Below, piece by piece: positions 1 through 6,687 of a stretch of 7,275 nt of DNA. The stretch comes from an uncultured Allobaculum sp. (GTDB lineage: Bacteria > Bacillota_I > Bacilli_A > Erysipelotrichales > Erysipelotrichaceae). The position numbers were made by a program, and so were the translations under genes. How positions within the stretch are numbered: position 1 is the first letter of the stretch; every line of letters starts with the position of its first letter. The notes under the pieces were generated by a model, which ran no database searches, had not been told where the DNA came from, and was given only the letters and a program-made list of their open reading frames with translations. The DNA lies in NCBI GenBank assembly GCA_948467695.1, contig CAOKFJ010000085.1:1-7275 (forward strand), given 5' to 3'.

Positions 1-60
1 CGAAAATGAACAAACCAATTTAGTTTTTTTCAGTATCGAAAAATCGGTAGGACAAGTGGC

Positions 61-74
61 TGAAATCGGTTACA
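61..74 (+). promoter_or_regulatory. Candidate cre (CcpA) operator upstream of the sialidase gene
   Basis: The 14-mer TGAAATCGGTTACA matches every defined position of the Bacillus-type cre consensus TGWNANCGNTNWCA, and its reverse complement does too. It ends 71 bases before the sialidase start codon. A possible -10 (TATCAT, 79-84) lies just downstream and a weak -35-like AGGACA (49-54) lies upstream, so a bound CcpA would sit on or inside the promoter; neither promoter box is convincing alone. From the fixed bases, I estimate a chance match in this 145-base leader at well under 1%. Known biology: CcpA with HPr-Ser-P represses secondary carbon-source genes at such sites. That it acts here is inference. 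Confidence 0.5.
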
Positions 75-145
75 CTTTTATCATCCCGCCTGGTGCGGCT
101 GGGAAATATGATGTTTTATACGAAAGAGAAAGGATTATACGTTTT

Positions 146-3100
146 ATGAAAAAGAGATTGTGCTCTGTACTTCTCGCTTCCATGCTTGCTGTGCCTTCAG
201 TGGTGCCGCAGTATGCAATGCATGTATTTGCCGAAGAAATGGCTGTAGATGCAGCAGAAGATACAGCGGCTCCTATTTATTCTCATGAAGAAAAATTCAC
301 TGTAACGAACGGAACGGGCGCTGTTCTTGCCAGTGAAGAAGAAGTTGCGGCTGCAGCGCAGCTTGAAAGCATGACATTTGAGGCAACGTTCACGGCTACG
401 GGCAGCGGTGTACAGAGCCTGCTGTTCATTGGCGACAGCACAAACAACGCGCACTACACCAGCATTTATCTGATGAACAGCACTCTGGGCATCGAGTGCC
501 AGGATAAAAAAGTGTCCAATGGATTCCCCTACAGAACTTCGATCGCGACCACAGGCATTGATTTTACTCAGGAACATCACATTGCCGTGACTTTTGAAGC
601 AAACTCTAAAATCATTTTCTACCTCGATGGAGAAAAAATTCACGAAGCTAGTGTAAGCAAAAACTTTGCCAAGGACGTCCTGACCGATGTTGACTATCTT
701 GGCTTTGGAAACGGAAAGCGCGGAACGGGCAACGGCTATCCGATGAGCGGCACCATCAGCAACATCAAATTATTCGATCACGCAAGAACCGCCGAACAGA
801 TCAAACAGGATCAGTTTGGAAACGTTGAAACTGTCGTCTGGGCAGGCGACTCTGTATTCAACACAACTGAAACCCTCAAAACCGTAACGGATACCGAGAC
901 GATCGATTCGATCAAAGGCATGACTGAAGGCAGCTGGAGCACACGCTTCCGCTTCGATGCTGAACCTACAGACAACCTGATTTATCTGGCTGGACTTTCC
1001 GATGGCGGACAGAACCGAGATTTCGTCGGTCTGTATGTCATGAAGAAAAACGGCGGATGGGTTGCCGGTATCGATGCACCGGATAAAAACATCGGCGCTT
1101 CTGTAGCTATTCCATCCACCATCAACATTACCGATACCGCGTGGCATGACCTTGTCGCGGTACGTTCGGGTACAAACTGGACCTTCTACATGGACGGCAC
1201 AAAACTGGGCGAAGCCGCATCCGGCGGAGAAGGTTTCTTCAGCACGCTGACCAACCCGAACGCGCTGACAACAGGCTTTGTGAAAAAACAGAATACGGGC
1301 GTTCAGCATCCTCTTAACGGATCGATCGAAAACGTGAAGATCTACTCCGGCAAACTGAACGATGCCGAAGCGAGAATTGTCTCCGCTCCGCTCGCAAAAT
1401 CCGGTGTGCTTGAAGCAGACCTGAGCAATGCGTACAAGTCTGATCTGAAGACACTGTTTGAAGTTGGCTATGACGGTTCGAGTGCATACCGCATTCCCGC
1501 GCTGCTGACAACAGACAAAGGCACTGTTATTTCGTTTATCGACAAACGTAACGACGGCTTTGGCGACCAGGGCAACATCGACTTTGCCATTCGCCGCAAA
1601 GAAGCCGGATCTTCTGAATTCGACGAACCCATCATCGTCTCCGACCTGCTCAAAAACACCACCGGCGGAAAATCCGCGCTGATGATCGACTCTGTTGTTC
1701 TGCAGGATCTTGATGAAAACTCTCCGCATAAAGGACGCATTCACGTTCTCGTGGATATGTTCACTGAATCTCAGGCTGCCATGAACTCCGGCGCTCTGCA
1801 GGAAGGCGACCAGTATGTGCATATCGGCGAAAACGCCTATCGCGCAGTATACAAAGACGGCGAAACAGCGCCCTACGCTGTTGTTGAAGAAAACGGACAG
1901 GGTGTTGTATACACAACTGTAACAACCGATGGCGAAACAGCGCTTGGCGAAAAGACAGACTACACTGTAACGCTGCATACAGCTGCACCATACCAGCAGC
2001 TTGGAAACCTGTACAAAGCAGGCGAATACAAAGGCAACATCTTCATGAATGAAACCGGTCCGGACAAAGGCGAACTGCATATGCAGAAAGCCATGTTCAT
2101 CTGGCAGTTCACTTCCGATGATGATGGAAAAACATGGTCCGAACCGAAAGATATCACTCCGCAGATCAAAGAAGACTGGATGATCTTCCTTGGCACCGGC
2201 CCCGGACGCGGCGTACAGCTTGAAAACGGACGCCTTGTCTTCCCGGTTTACTCTGCTCACCGCAACATGGGCGCTTCGCAGTCCTCTGCCATCATCACTT
2301 CCGATGACTATGGCGAAACATGGACGCTCAAAGATTCCCCGAACAAAGTATGGGGGTATGATCGCGAAACCATGACTTCCGGCTATCTGCTGACGGAAGC
2401 ACAGCCTGTACAGCTTAAAAACGGCGATGTGCTCCTGTTCATGCGCAATACCAAAGGCAAAATCCTCTATGCGGTATCGCACGACAACGGCGAATCCTGG
2501 AGCGACATTATCGAAACACCGGTTTCCGCTGCATACTGCCAGATGTCGGCCATTACCTATACCGGAAAAGACGGCAAAGAATACGTTCTTACCGCAAATC
2601 CGACAGCGCCAAACCGCGACAACGGTATCTTGACACGCGCTCTCGTTAAAGAAGACGGAACACTTGAATGGGATCTGGAAAACCAGAAACTGATTGAGCC
2701 GACCGGCTACGCCTATTCCTGCCTGAGCGAAATCGCTCCTGCTGAAGATGGCACAAAACGTTTTGGTCTGTTCTACGAACTCAACAACGATCCGATCTCG
2801 CTCGAATACGTTGAATTTGACGAAAACTATCTTTCCGCTCCCAAAGCGGCGCTTGAAACCTTCACACCTGTATTCAACAGCGTGGATGCAGCTGTGGATG
2901 GAAGCACCATCACCGTAACCGCGACATCCAACCAGCGTCTGTTCGCTGCCGGAAATGTAGCGCTCAATGTGAAGTGCGGTGAAGAAATCGTGGCTCTGCC
3001 GATGACTTCCGAAAGCGGATCCGCAACCGTGACGTTCGAGGGCACTCTGCCTGAAGGCTTTATTGGTGTCGTTTCTCTCGAAGGCATCGACTTCGAAAAT

Positions 3101-4279
3101 GCCGAACTGAGCAACGTCAACGGTCTGAATGTAGCTGTTGAAAAACAGCAGCTCGCAGACAACTCCGTTATCCGTCCGACAGCCGTTATTTCGTACACTT
3201 CTCAGTTCTCCGACTCTACAGCGGAAGATACTGATGGTGCGGCAGTCAACATTATTGATGGAAACGAGAGAACTTACTGGCATTCGCATTACAACAATTC
3301 CCGTGTAATGCCGCAGCAGGTTACTTTCGATATGGGCAAGGAAGTTACCGTTGACCAGCTGAACTTCCTCAACCGTCAGAACAACACCAACTCGATGTGC
3401 AAGGACTTCCGTCTGGAAGCGAGCACGGATGGCGAAAACTGGACGCTTGTGCTGGATTCCGCAATGCAGAACACCAAAGCATGGCAGTCCGTACCGTTTG
3501 AAAAGACAACCGCCCGCTACTTCCGTTTCTGGGAAGACAACAACTACAGCGATGCGCTGTGGGCAACAATCGCCGAACTCAACTTCAACGTTGCTCTTGA
3601 AGGCGTTGACCGCTCCGGCGATACAAGCCGCCTTGAAGCGATGATCAAAGAGGTAGAGACGCTCGAACCCGGAAAAACACAGGCTTCCTGGGCTGTCTTT
3701 GAAGCAGTGATCAATGAAGCAAAAGCACTCTGTGAAGCAGGCGTAGCCGGTCAGTCGACAATCGATGGCATGATTACGACTCTGCGCACAGAAAGCCGCA
3801 AACTTGTCGTTGCTGATGAGCTCACCGCTCTGATCGCCGACTATAAGAAACTTTCTTCCGACAGCTTCGAAGCTGAAGGATGGGCACCGTTCAAAGCCGC
3901 TCTGGATGCAGCAGAAGCCGGTGTTGAAGAACTCGCTACACAGCGTGCTGTTGACAACACCATCATGAACCTGCGCTATCTGCACGCTCAGCTTGTGGAA
4001 ACAGGTGAAACACCTGATCCTTCGGATGTTGTGAAGACTCTGCTCCAGTTTGTATACGACACAGCCGACAGTCTCAAAGACAAAGCTGCCGAGTACAAAG
4101 CGGATGGCTTTAATGCAATGAACGAGACCAAAGTCGAGGTTAAAGCTGTTCTGGATAATGAAAACGCAACCCAGAAAGAAGTGGACGATGCATCCAGCAC
4201 CCTCAACCGCAAACTGCTTGAAATGCGTCTGCTTCCCTCGGAAGACAAACTTGTTGAGTTTCTCGAATCCCGCAAGTAA
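146..4279 (+). CDS. Secreted multimodular exo-alpha-sialidase (GH33) with CBM40, CBM32 and FIVAR modules
   Basis: The product is a 1377-residue exo-sialidase that removes terminal sialic acid from glycans outside the cell. I chose ATG 146 because it opens a classic signal peptide (residues 1-29, KKR then a hydrophobic core, VFA cleavage) and follows AAAGGA at 129-134; a GTG at 56 in the same frame would bury the signal. Domains: CBM40-like sialic-acid-binding lectin about 45-222; second LamG/ConA-like jelly roll about 230-415; GH33 propeller about 430-897; Ig-like beta region about 898-1005; F5/8 type C (CBM32) about 1006-1149; three FIVAR-like helical repeats to 1377. Catalytic signs: YRIP with R449, then R468 and D474 at +19 and +25, the spacing I recall for R266, R285 and D291 of Clostridium perfringens NanI; E751 and R767 (+16, as NanI E539/R555); R824; nucleophile Y857 in YSCLS. 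Asp boxes (SxDxGxxW) start at S657, S719 and S778. A beta insert about 540-650 interrupts the propeller. There is no LPXTG, membrane anchor or dockerin. Hydrolytic versus intramolecular trans-sialidase activity cannot be decided by eye. Confidence 0.96.
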   Translation: MKKRLCSVLLASMLAVPSVVPQYAMHVFAEEMAVDAAEDTAAPIYSHEEKFTVTNGTGAVLASEEEVAAAAQLESMTFEATFTATGSGVQSLLFIGDSTNNAHYTSIYLMNSTLGIECQDKKVSNGFPYRTSIATTGIDFTQEHHIAVTFEANSKIIFYLDGEKIHEASVSKNFAKDVLTDVDYLGFGNGKRGTGNGYPMSGTISNIKLFDHARTAEQIKQDQFGNVETVVWAGDSVFNTTETLKTVTDTETIDSIKGMTEGSWSTRFRFDAEPTDNLIYLAGLSDGGQNRDFVGLYVMKKNGGWVAGIDAPDKNIGASVAIPSTINITDTAWHDLVAVRSGTNWTFYMDGTKLGEAASGGEGFFSTLTNPNALTTGFVKKQNTGVQHPLNGSIENVKIYSGKLNDAEARIVSAPLAKSGVLEADLSNAYKSDLKTLFEVGYDGSSAYRIPALLTTDKGTVISFIDKRNDGFGDQGNIDFAIRRKEAGSSEFDEPIIVSDLLKNTTGGKSALMIDSVVLQDLDENSPHKGRIHVLVDMFTESQAAMNSGALQEGDQYVHIGENAYRAVYKDGETAPYAVVEENGQGVVYTTVTTDGETALGEKTDYTVTLHTAAPYQQLGNLYKAGEYKGNIFMNETGPDKGELHMQKAMFIWQFTSDDDGKTWSEPKDITPQIKEDWMIFLGTGPGRGVQLENGRLVFPVYSAHRNMGASQSSAIITSDDYGETWTLKDSPNKVWGYDRETMTSGYLLTEAQPVQLKNGDVLLFMRNTKGKILYAVSHDNGESWSDIIETPVSAAYCQMSAITYTGKDGKEYVLTANPTAPNRDNGILTRALVKEDGTLEWDLENQKLIEPTGYAYSCLSEIAPAEDGTKRFGLFYELNNDPISLEYVEFDENYLSAPKAALETFTPVFNSVDAAVDGSTITVTATSNQRLFAAGNVALNVKCGEEIVALPMTSESGSATVTFEGTLPEGFIGVVSLEGIDFENAELSNVNGLNVAVEKQQLADNSVIRPTAVISYTSQFSDSTAEDTDGAAVNIIDGNERTYWHSHYNNSRVMPQQVTFDMGKEVTVDQLNFLNRQNNTNSMCKDFRLEASTDGENWTLVLDSAMQNTKAWQSVPFEKTTARYFRFWEDNNYSDALWATIAELNFNVALEGVDRSGDTSRLEAMIKEVETLEPGKTQASWAVFEAVINEAKALCEAGVAGQSTIDGMITTLRTESRKLVVADELTALIADYKKLSSDSFEAEGWAPFKAALDAAEAGVEELATQRAVDNTIMNLRYLHAQLVETGETPDPSDVVKTLLQFVYDTADSLKDKAAEYKADGFNAMNETKVEVKAVLDNENATQKEVDDASSTLNRKLLEMRLLPSEDKLVEFLESRK

Positions 4280-4434
4280 TTCTTCAAACACATACCGCTA
4301 GGTGCATCACTGAAAGCACAGGACGCATTGTGGACAGGCATTTCTCAACGCTATCCCGTCAATGGCTCAAGTCATCCTGTTCACAGGTTTTGATATTCTT
4401 CGACCTGTTACAAACACTTTTCTTACCAACCGCG

Positions 4435-4467
4435 AATCCCCATCGTCCTGACGACGATGGGGATTTT
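4435..4467 (+). terminator. Intrinsic terminator of the sialidase gene
   Basis: A perfect 13-bp stem (AATCCCCATCGTC at 4435-4447 with its complement at 4453-4465) closes a five-base loop and runs into TTTT at 4464-4467. It lies 155 bases after the sialidase stop. The 155 bases before it hold no credible gene or further hairpin. The T tract is short and broken (TTTTGTGTAATT), but the stem is very stable. On the - strand the stem is not followed by T residues, so it should act mainly on + strand transcripts. Confidence 0.8.
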
Positions 4468-4481
4468 GTGTAATTGGCGGA

Positions 4482-4511
4482 TAAAGAAAAAGCCGTCCTG
4501 AATAGACGGCT
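4482..4511 (-). terminator. Intrinsic terminator of the convergent membrane-protein gene
   Basis: Read on the - strand, AGCCGTC pairs with GACGGCT (stem arms 4505-4511 and 4491-4497, seven-base loop). It is followed by TTTTCTTTAT, which lies at 4481-4490 on the + strand. It starts 12 bases past the stop codon of the - strand gene at 4523-5503. Together with the adjacent + strand terminator it separates two convergent transcription units. Confidence 0.8.
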
Positions 4512-4522
4512 GCAAGGCAGGA

Positions 4523-5503
4523 TTATTTCCAGATGCTGACCAGTTCCACACTGTCATAGGCAGGAACTTTTTCATCCGGAGTGAAGGCGCAAGAATATTT
4601 GCGGTCGCTGAGCGTTCCGTTGTAGTCGTAGAGCTGGGCATACACAACCTCGCCATTGTTTTTGTAGATGATGTTGACATTGCCGTACACCGAATCATCC
4701 GGCTCGTCAGCGTTTGGACGCTCAACCGTGAAGACAACAATACCATTCTGGTTTTCTACTCCATCGGAATCGATTGTGAACGTTGAACGATCCTCTTTGT
4801 GATGATTCTGATAGATCTTGAACAGCTGCTCATCTGTGGCATTTTCATCATCGGCTAGGTAGCTGTATTCGGAGATGGGAAATGCATCGAAATGCTCTGT
4901 CTGTACCTGAATATCGATATCGGACAGATCAATTTCTGTCGCGGCGTCATCTTCATCATTTACTGTTTCTTCATCTTCCCATTCATCGGGAATATACAGA
5001 TTATCCGTATCAAAGACAGCTGTCAGCCACAGTTCTTTGCAGTCATGACCCATATCGGCGCTCTCATACCAGTTGCCCAGTATTTGTCCTGTGTTCGTAT
5101 CAGTTGCTGTTACAGAGATTGAACTGATCAGCTGCGCATAGGGATCAATTTTCGTGATCTTCAGAGGAGCATAGATTTTGTCTCCGACCAGCTGCGGATT
5201 GAAGACTTCATAGTCGCAATAATCTGACGCGTCAACGGCTGTGGAAGCATACGAAGAATACATGTGATCTTCATAGCGCTCATAAATCAGACTCGTCGAG
5301 AAGATGAGCGCAAAAGTGATCAGTGCGGCTTTTCCGGGATGAAAGCGGGAAAGAAACCCTCGTTTGTGCTGCACTCGATTATTTACAGAGCCTTGCGCAG
5401 TAAAGCGAGGCATTTCGGCATTTCCGCCTGTATAGGAATTGGAATTGTAACTGCTGGTTGAAAAATCCTCCTGCTCCTCATTTGACTGGAACTGTCCAGG
5501 CAT
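4523..5503 (-). CDS. Single-pass membrane protein with large extracytoplasmic domain, function unknown
   Basis: I do not recognise this 326-residue family. The start at 5503 is set by AAAGGAGA (5509-5516), five bases upstream of ATG; the frame stays open farther upstream but without a comparable ribosome site. Residues 1-56 are polar and rich in Asn, Ser and Gly, and end in a basic patch (KRGFLSRFHPGK). One short hydrophobic segment follows (about 58-74), giving a predicted N-in/C-out signal-anchor protein with about 250 residues outside. The outer part has alternating beta-like stretches (ISSISVTATD, ELWLTAVFD, GIVVFTVERP, NVNIIYKNNGEVVYAQ), suggesting a beta-sandwich. Residues 173-197 are very acidic (14 Asp/Glu in 25). 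The C-terminal half is clearly paralogous to the partial gene at 6688-7275. The gene is probably monocistronic: its own terminator follows, and the next gene upstream is divergent. A ligand-binding or envelope role is possible but unproven. Confidence 0.85.
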   Translation of the reverse strand: MPGQFQSNEEQEDFSTSSYNSNSYTGGNAEMPRFTAQGSVNNRVQHKRGFLSRFHPGKAALITFALIFSTSLIYERYEDHMYSSYASTAVDASDYCDYEVFNPQLVGDKIYAPLKITKIDPYAQLISSISVTATDTNTGQILGNWYESADMGHDCKELWLTAVFDTDNLYIPDEWEDEETVNDEDDAATEIDLSDIDIQVQTEHFDAFPISEYSYLADDENATDEQLFKIYQNHHKEDRSTFTIDSDGVENQNGIVVFTVERPNADEPDDSVYGNVNIIYKNNGEVVYAQLYDYNGTLSDRKYSCAFTPDEKVPAYDSVELVSIWK

Positions 5504-5621
5504 AGGAATCTCCTTTCGAGAATATGTAAAACTTCGATCAAATGCAGTTTCGCATTGAAACGGCAATGAAAAGAGGATTGAATCAAATGAGTCTGAATAG
5601 ACATATGCTTCTTTCTTCTGG

Positions 5622-5682
5622 ATGATCAGCAAGCAGATTTGAGGAAGACAGAATGAAGGGTTTCAGGAAATTTGCTGATCAT
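5622..5682. repeat. 11-bp inverted repeat in the leader of the - strand gene
   Basis: ATGATCAGCAA at 5622-5632 is repeated exactly inverted (TTGCTGATCAT) at 5672-5682, with 39 bases between. Each arm contains the palindrome TGATCA. If the - strand gene is transcribed from the palindromic promoter near 5736, this lies in its 226-base leader and could form a long-loop RNA hairpin or be a paired protein-binding site. The rest of the 5504-5827 intergenic region shows only the palindrome and promoter boxes listed separately, plus the two ribosome sites. Confidence 0.5.
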
Positions 5683-5705
5683 TGACAAGATACTTTCTGT
5701 TTTCT

Positions 5706-5737
5706 TTGGCAATTCAGACGAACGATTTTGATAAAAT
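5706..5737 (+). promoter_or_regulatory. Candidate promoter for the two-TM protein gene
   Basis: An extended -10, TG-A-TAAAAT (5729-5737, one mismatch to TATAAT), lies about 90 bases before the + strand start codon. The best -35-like hexamer is TTGGCA (5706-5711), but the 20-base spacer is longer than ideal, so the extended -10 may carry most of the activity. A good TTGACA at 5682-5687 has no -10 at 17 bases. The -10 lies inside the 5727-5746 palindrome. Confidence 0.4.
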
Positions 5738-5746
5738 TATATCAAA
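5727..5746. promoter_or_regulatory. Near-perfect 20-bp palindrome overlapping divergent -10 boxes, possible operator
   Basis: TTTGATA (5727-5733) and TATCAAA (5740-5746) are exact inverted arms around AAATTA, so 18 of 20 bases are palindromic. The sequence carries an extended -10 on each strand, so the two divergent promoters overlap. A dimeric repressor here would control both genes. Even without one, RNA polymerase could occupy only one direction at a time. AT-rich -10 regions can be palindromic by chance, so the operator role is inference. Confidence 0.45.
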
Positions 5747-5767
5747 CGCGCGGTTGAGCAGGGTCAA
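5736..5767 (-). promoter_or_regulatory. Candidate promoter for the 326-residue membrane-protein gene
   Basis: On the - strand the sequence reads TTGACC (5762-5767), a 20-base spacer, then TGATATAAT, that is, a consensus TATAAT (5736-5741) with the extended TG one base upstream. The consensus -10 is strong; the spacer is longer than the usual 17. Transcription would start near 5729 and give a leader of about 226 bases before ATG 5503. That leader contains the inverted repeat at 5622-5682. Confidence 0.45.
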
Positions 5768-5827
5768 TCCTTTTTCAATCGTCACAACTTGCAAACTGCA
5801 TGTCATATGCATGGAAAGGAATTGGCT

Positions 5828-6526
5828 ATGTCTTCGAGAACACGTAGAAAAGGCATGAAAAGCGCCGGTGAAATGAGATTTATGGGGAAATTCGTTTATC
5901 TCATCATTTTCAATTTTCTGTGGATGGCTTCATGGGGAATCGCTTTCGATGCATCACGCATCTTTACGCTGATCTTTCTGGCACTCGGCTTTTTCAGTCT
6001 GTTCTGCTGTCTGGTTATGATCTGGGCGATGCTTCCGTTTGGAAAGAAGAAAAACGTGCAGCCGATCCAGAGTGCGCCTGCGCCTGCAATGCCGCGACCT
6101 CCTCTTCCCAAAAAGCTTCCGCGTGAGTATCAGGAACCTCTCGATAAACTTAAATCCAGTCTTTCCTATGTGAAGAATCGTCAGATTTCCGTCAACAAAC
6201 TGATTGAATCCATGTTTGAAGGCTCGGCTATTTCCATTGCCCGCTATCAAAGCGTACTGAATGATGCTGTCCAGGTTATGGAGGAAAACTACGAACATGC
6301 CTGCCAGGCGGCTCAGCTTTTCAATATTTCCAAGCCCACGAAGAATCGTATTGATATTCTGAACGTGTATGTGCAGGATTCCCATACCATCGTCAAAGAG
6401 ATCGACGAAGTCGTTGACGGACTGCTCGAAATGCGTCAGTCGAGCGTTCTTGCGGATGGCGAGCGCCTCGATCAGCGCCTGGAAGAACTCGCAAAAACGA
6501 CCAAGTACTATCGCGGTTCCAACTAG
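5828..6526 (+). CDS. Two-TM membrane protein with cytoplasmic helical domain, function unknown
   Basis: The product is 232 residues. ATG 5828 is chosen because AAAGGA (5815-5820) lies seven bases upstream; an in-frame TTG at 5789 lacks such a site. Residues 1-21 are basic (SSRTRRKGMK). Two hydrophobic helices follow (about 22-40 and 45-69) with only a few residues between them, so both ends should face the cytoplasm. A proline-rich linker (about 79-98, with PAPAMPRPP) leads to a soluble part from about 100 to the end, rich in Leu, Glu and Lys and predicted helical, probably coiled coil. The architecture recalls the XpaC/halogen-hydrolase family often found beside TelA in Bacillota, but I see no diagnostic motif, so I give no name. 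It lies between two paralogous - strand genes and is divergent from the first. A strong terminator follows. GGGAGG overlapping its TAG stop hints at a lost or non-functional downstream cistron. Confidence 0.85.
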   Translation: MSSRTRRKGMKSAGEMRFMGKFVYLIIFNFLWMASWGIAFDASRIFTLIFLALGFFSLFCCLVMIWAMLPFGKKKNVQPIQSAPAPAMPRPPLPKKLPREYQEPLDKLKSSLSYVKNRQISVNKLIESMFEGSAISIARYQSVLNDAVQVMEENYEHACQAAQLFNISKPTKNRIDILNVYVQDSHTIVKEIDEVVDGLLEMRQSSVLADGERLDQRLEELAKTTKYYRGSN

Positions 6527-6611
6527 GGAGGATTGCTTTGGACTGCAATTCGCTATTTACGTCTACGCAGTTTCATCGCGACCGCTCGAAAGCGCAAAAT
6601 ACCATAAAACG

Positions 6612-6668
6612 AAAAAAAGAAGCTGCCGCGCTCAACGATATGCATCGAAAACAGCGCGGCAGTTTTTT
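6612..6668. terminator. Bidirectional intrinsic terminator between convergent genes
   Basis: A perfect 10-bp GC-rich stem (CTGCCGCGCT at 6623-6632, complement at 6653-6662) encloses a 20-base loop. It is followed on the + strand by TTTTTT (6663-6668). On the - strand it is followed by CTTC and TTTTTTT (the A run at 6612-6618). It therefore suits both the + gene ending at 6526 and the - gene ending at 6688. Confidence 0.85.
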
Positions 6669-6687
6669 ATCTGAGAGATTTGAATGG

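Noticed and set aside
81..103. Possible hairpin CCGC/GCGG in the sialidase leader
   Set aside because: The stem has only four bp, with no T tract and no riboswitch-like structure around it.
56..145. In-frame N-terminal extension of the sialidase from GTG 56
   Set aside because: It would put 30 residues before a clear signal peptide and would cover the cre-like site; ATG 146 has AAAGGA upstream.
770..4291. Open - strand frame of about 1170 codons opposite the sialidase
   Set aside because: It is antisense to a protein with unmistakable domains and catalytic motifs. Its translation is Cys-, Phe- and Val-rich without domain character, and the open frame follows from the codon usage of the real gene.
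5504..5632. 43-codon upstream extension of the 326-residue protein
   Set aside because: The frame is open, but the AAAGGAGA site five bases before ATG 5503 marks the start, and the extension has no signal or domain features.
5653..5685. Ten-codon + strand ORF (MKGFRKFADH) after GAGGA in the divergent region
   Set aside because: It is too short to judge, lies upstream of the likely + promoter and overlaps the inverted repeat; nothing suggests a leader peptide.
5828..6526. Naming the two-TM protein XpaC
   Set aside because: Only the general layout (two N-terminal helices plus helical domain) agrees; I could not see family-specific motifs and the usual telA neighbour is absent.
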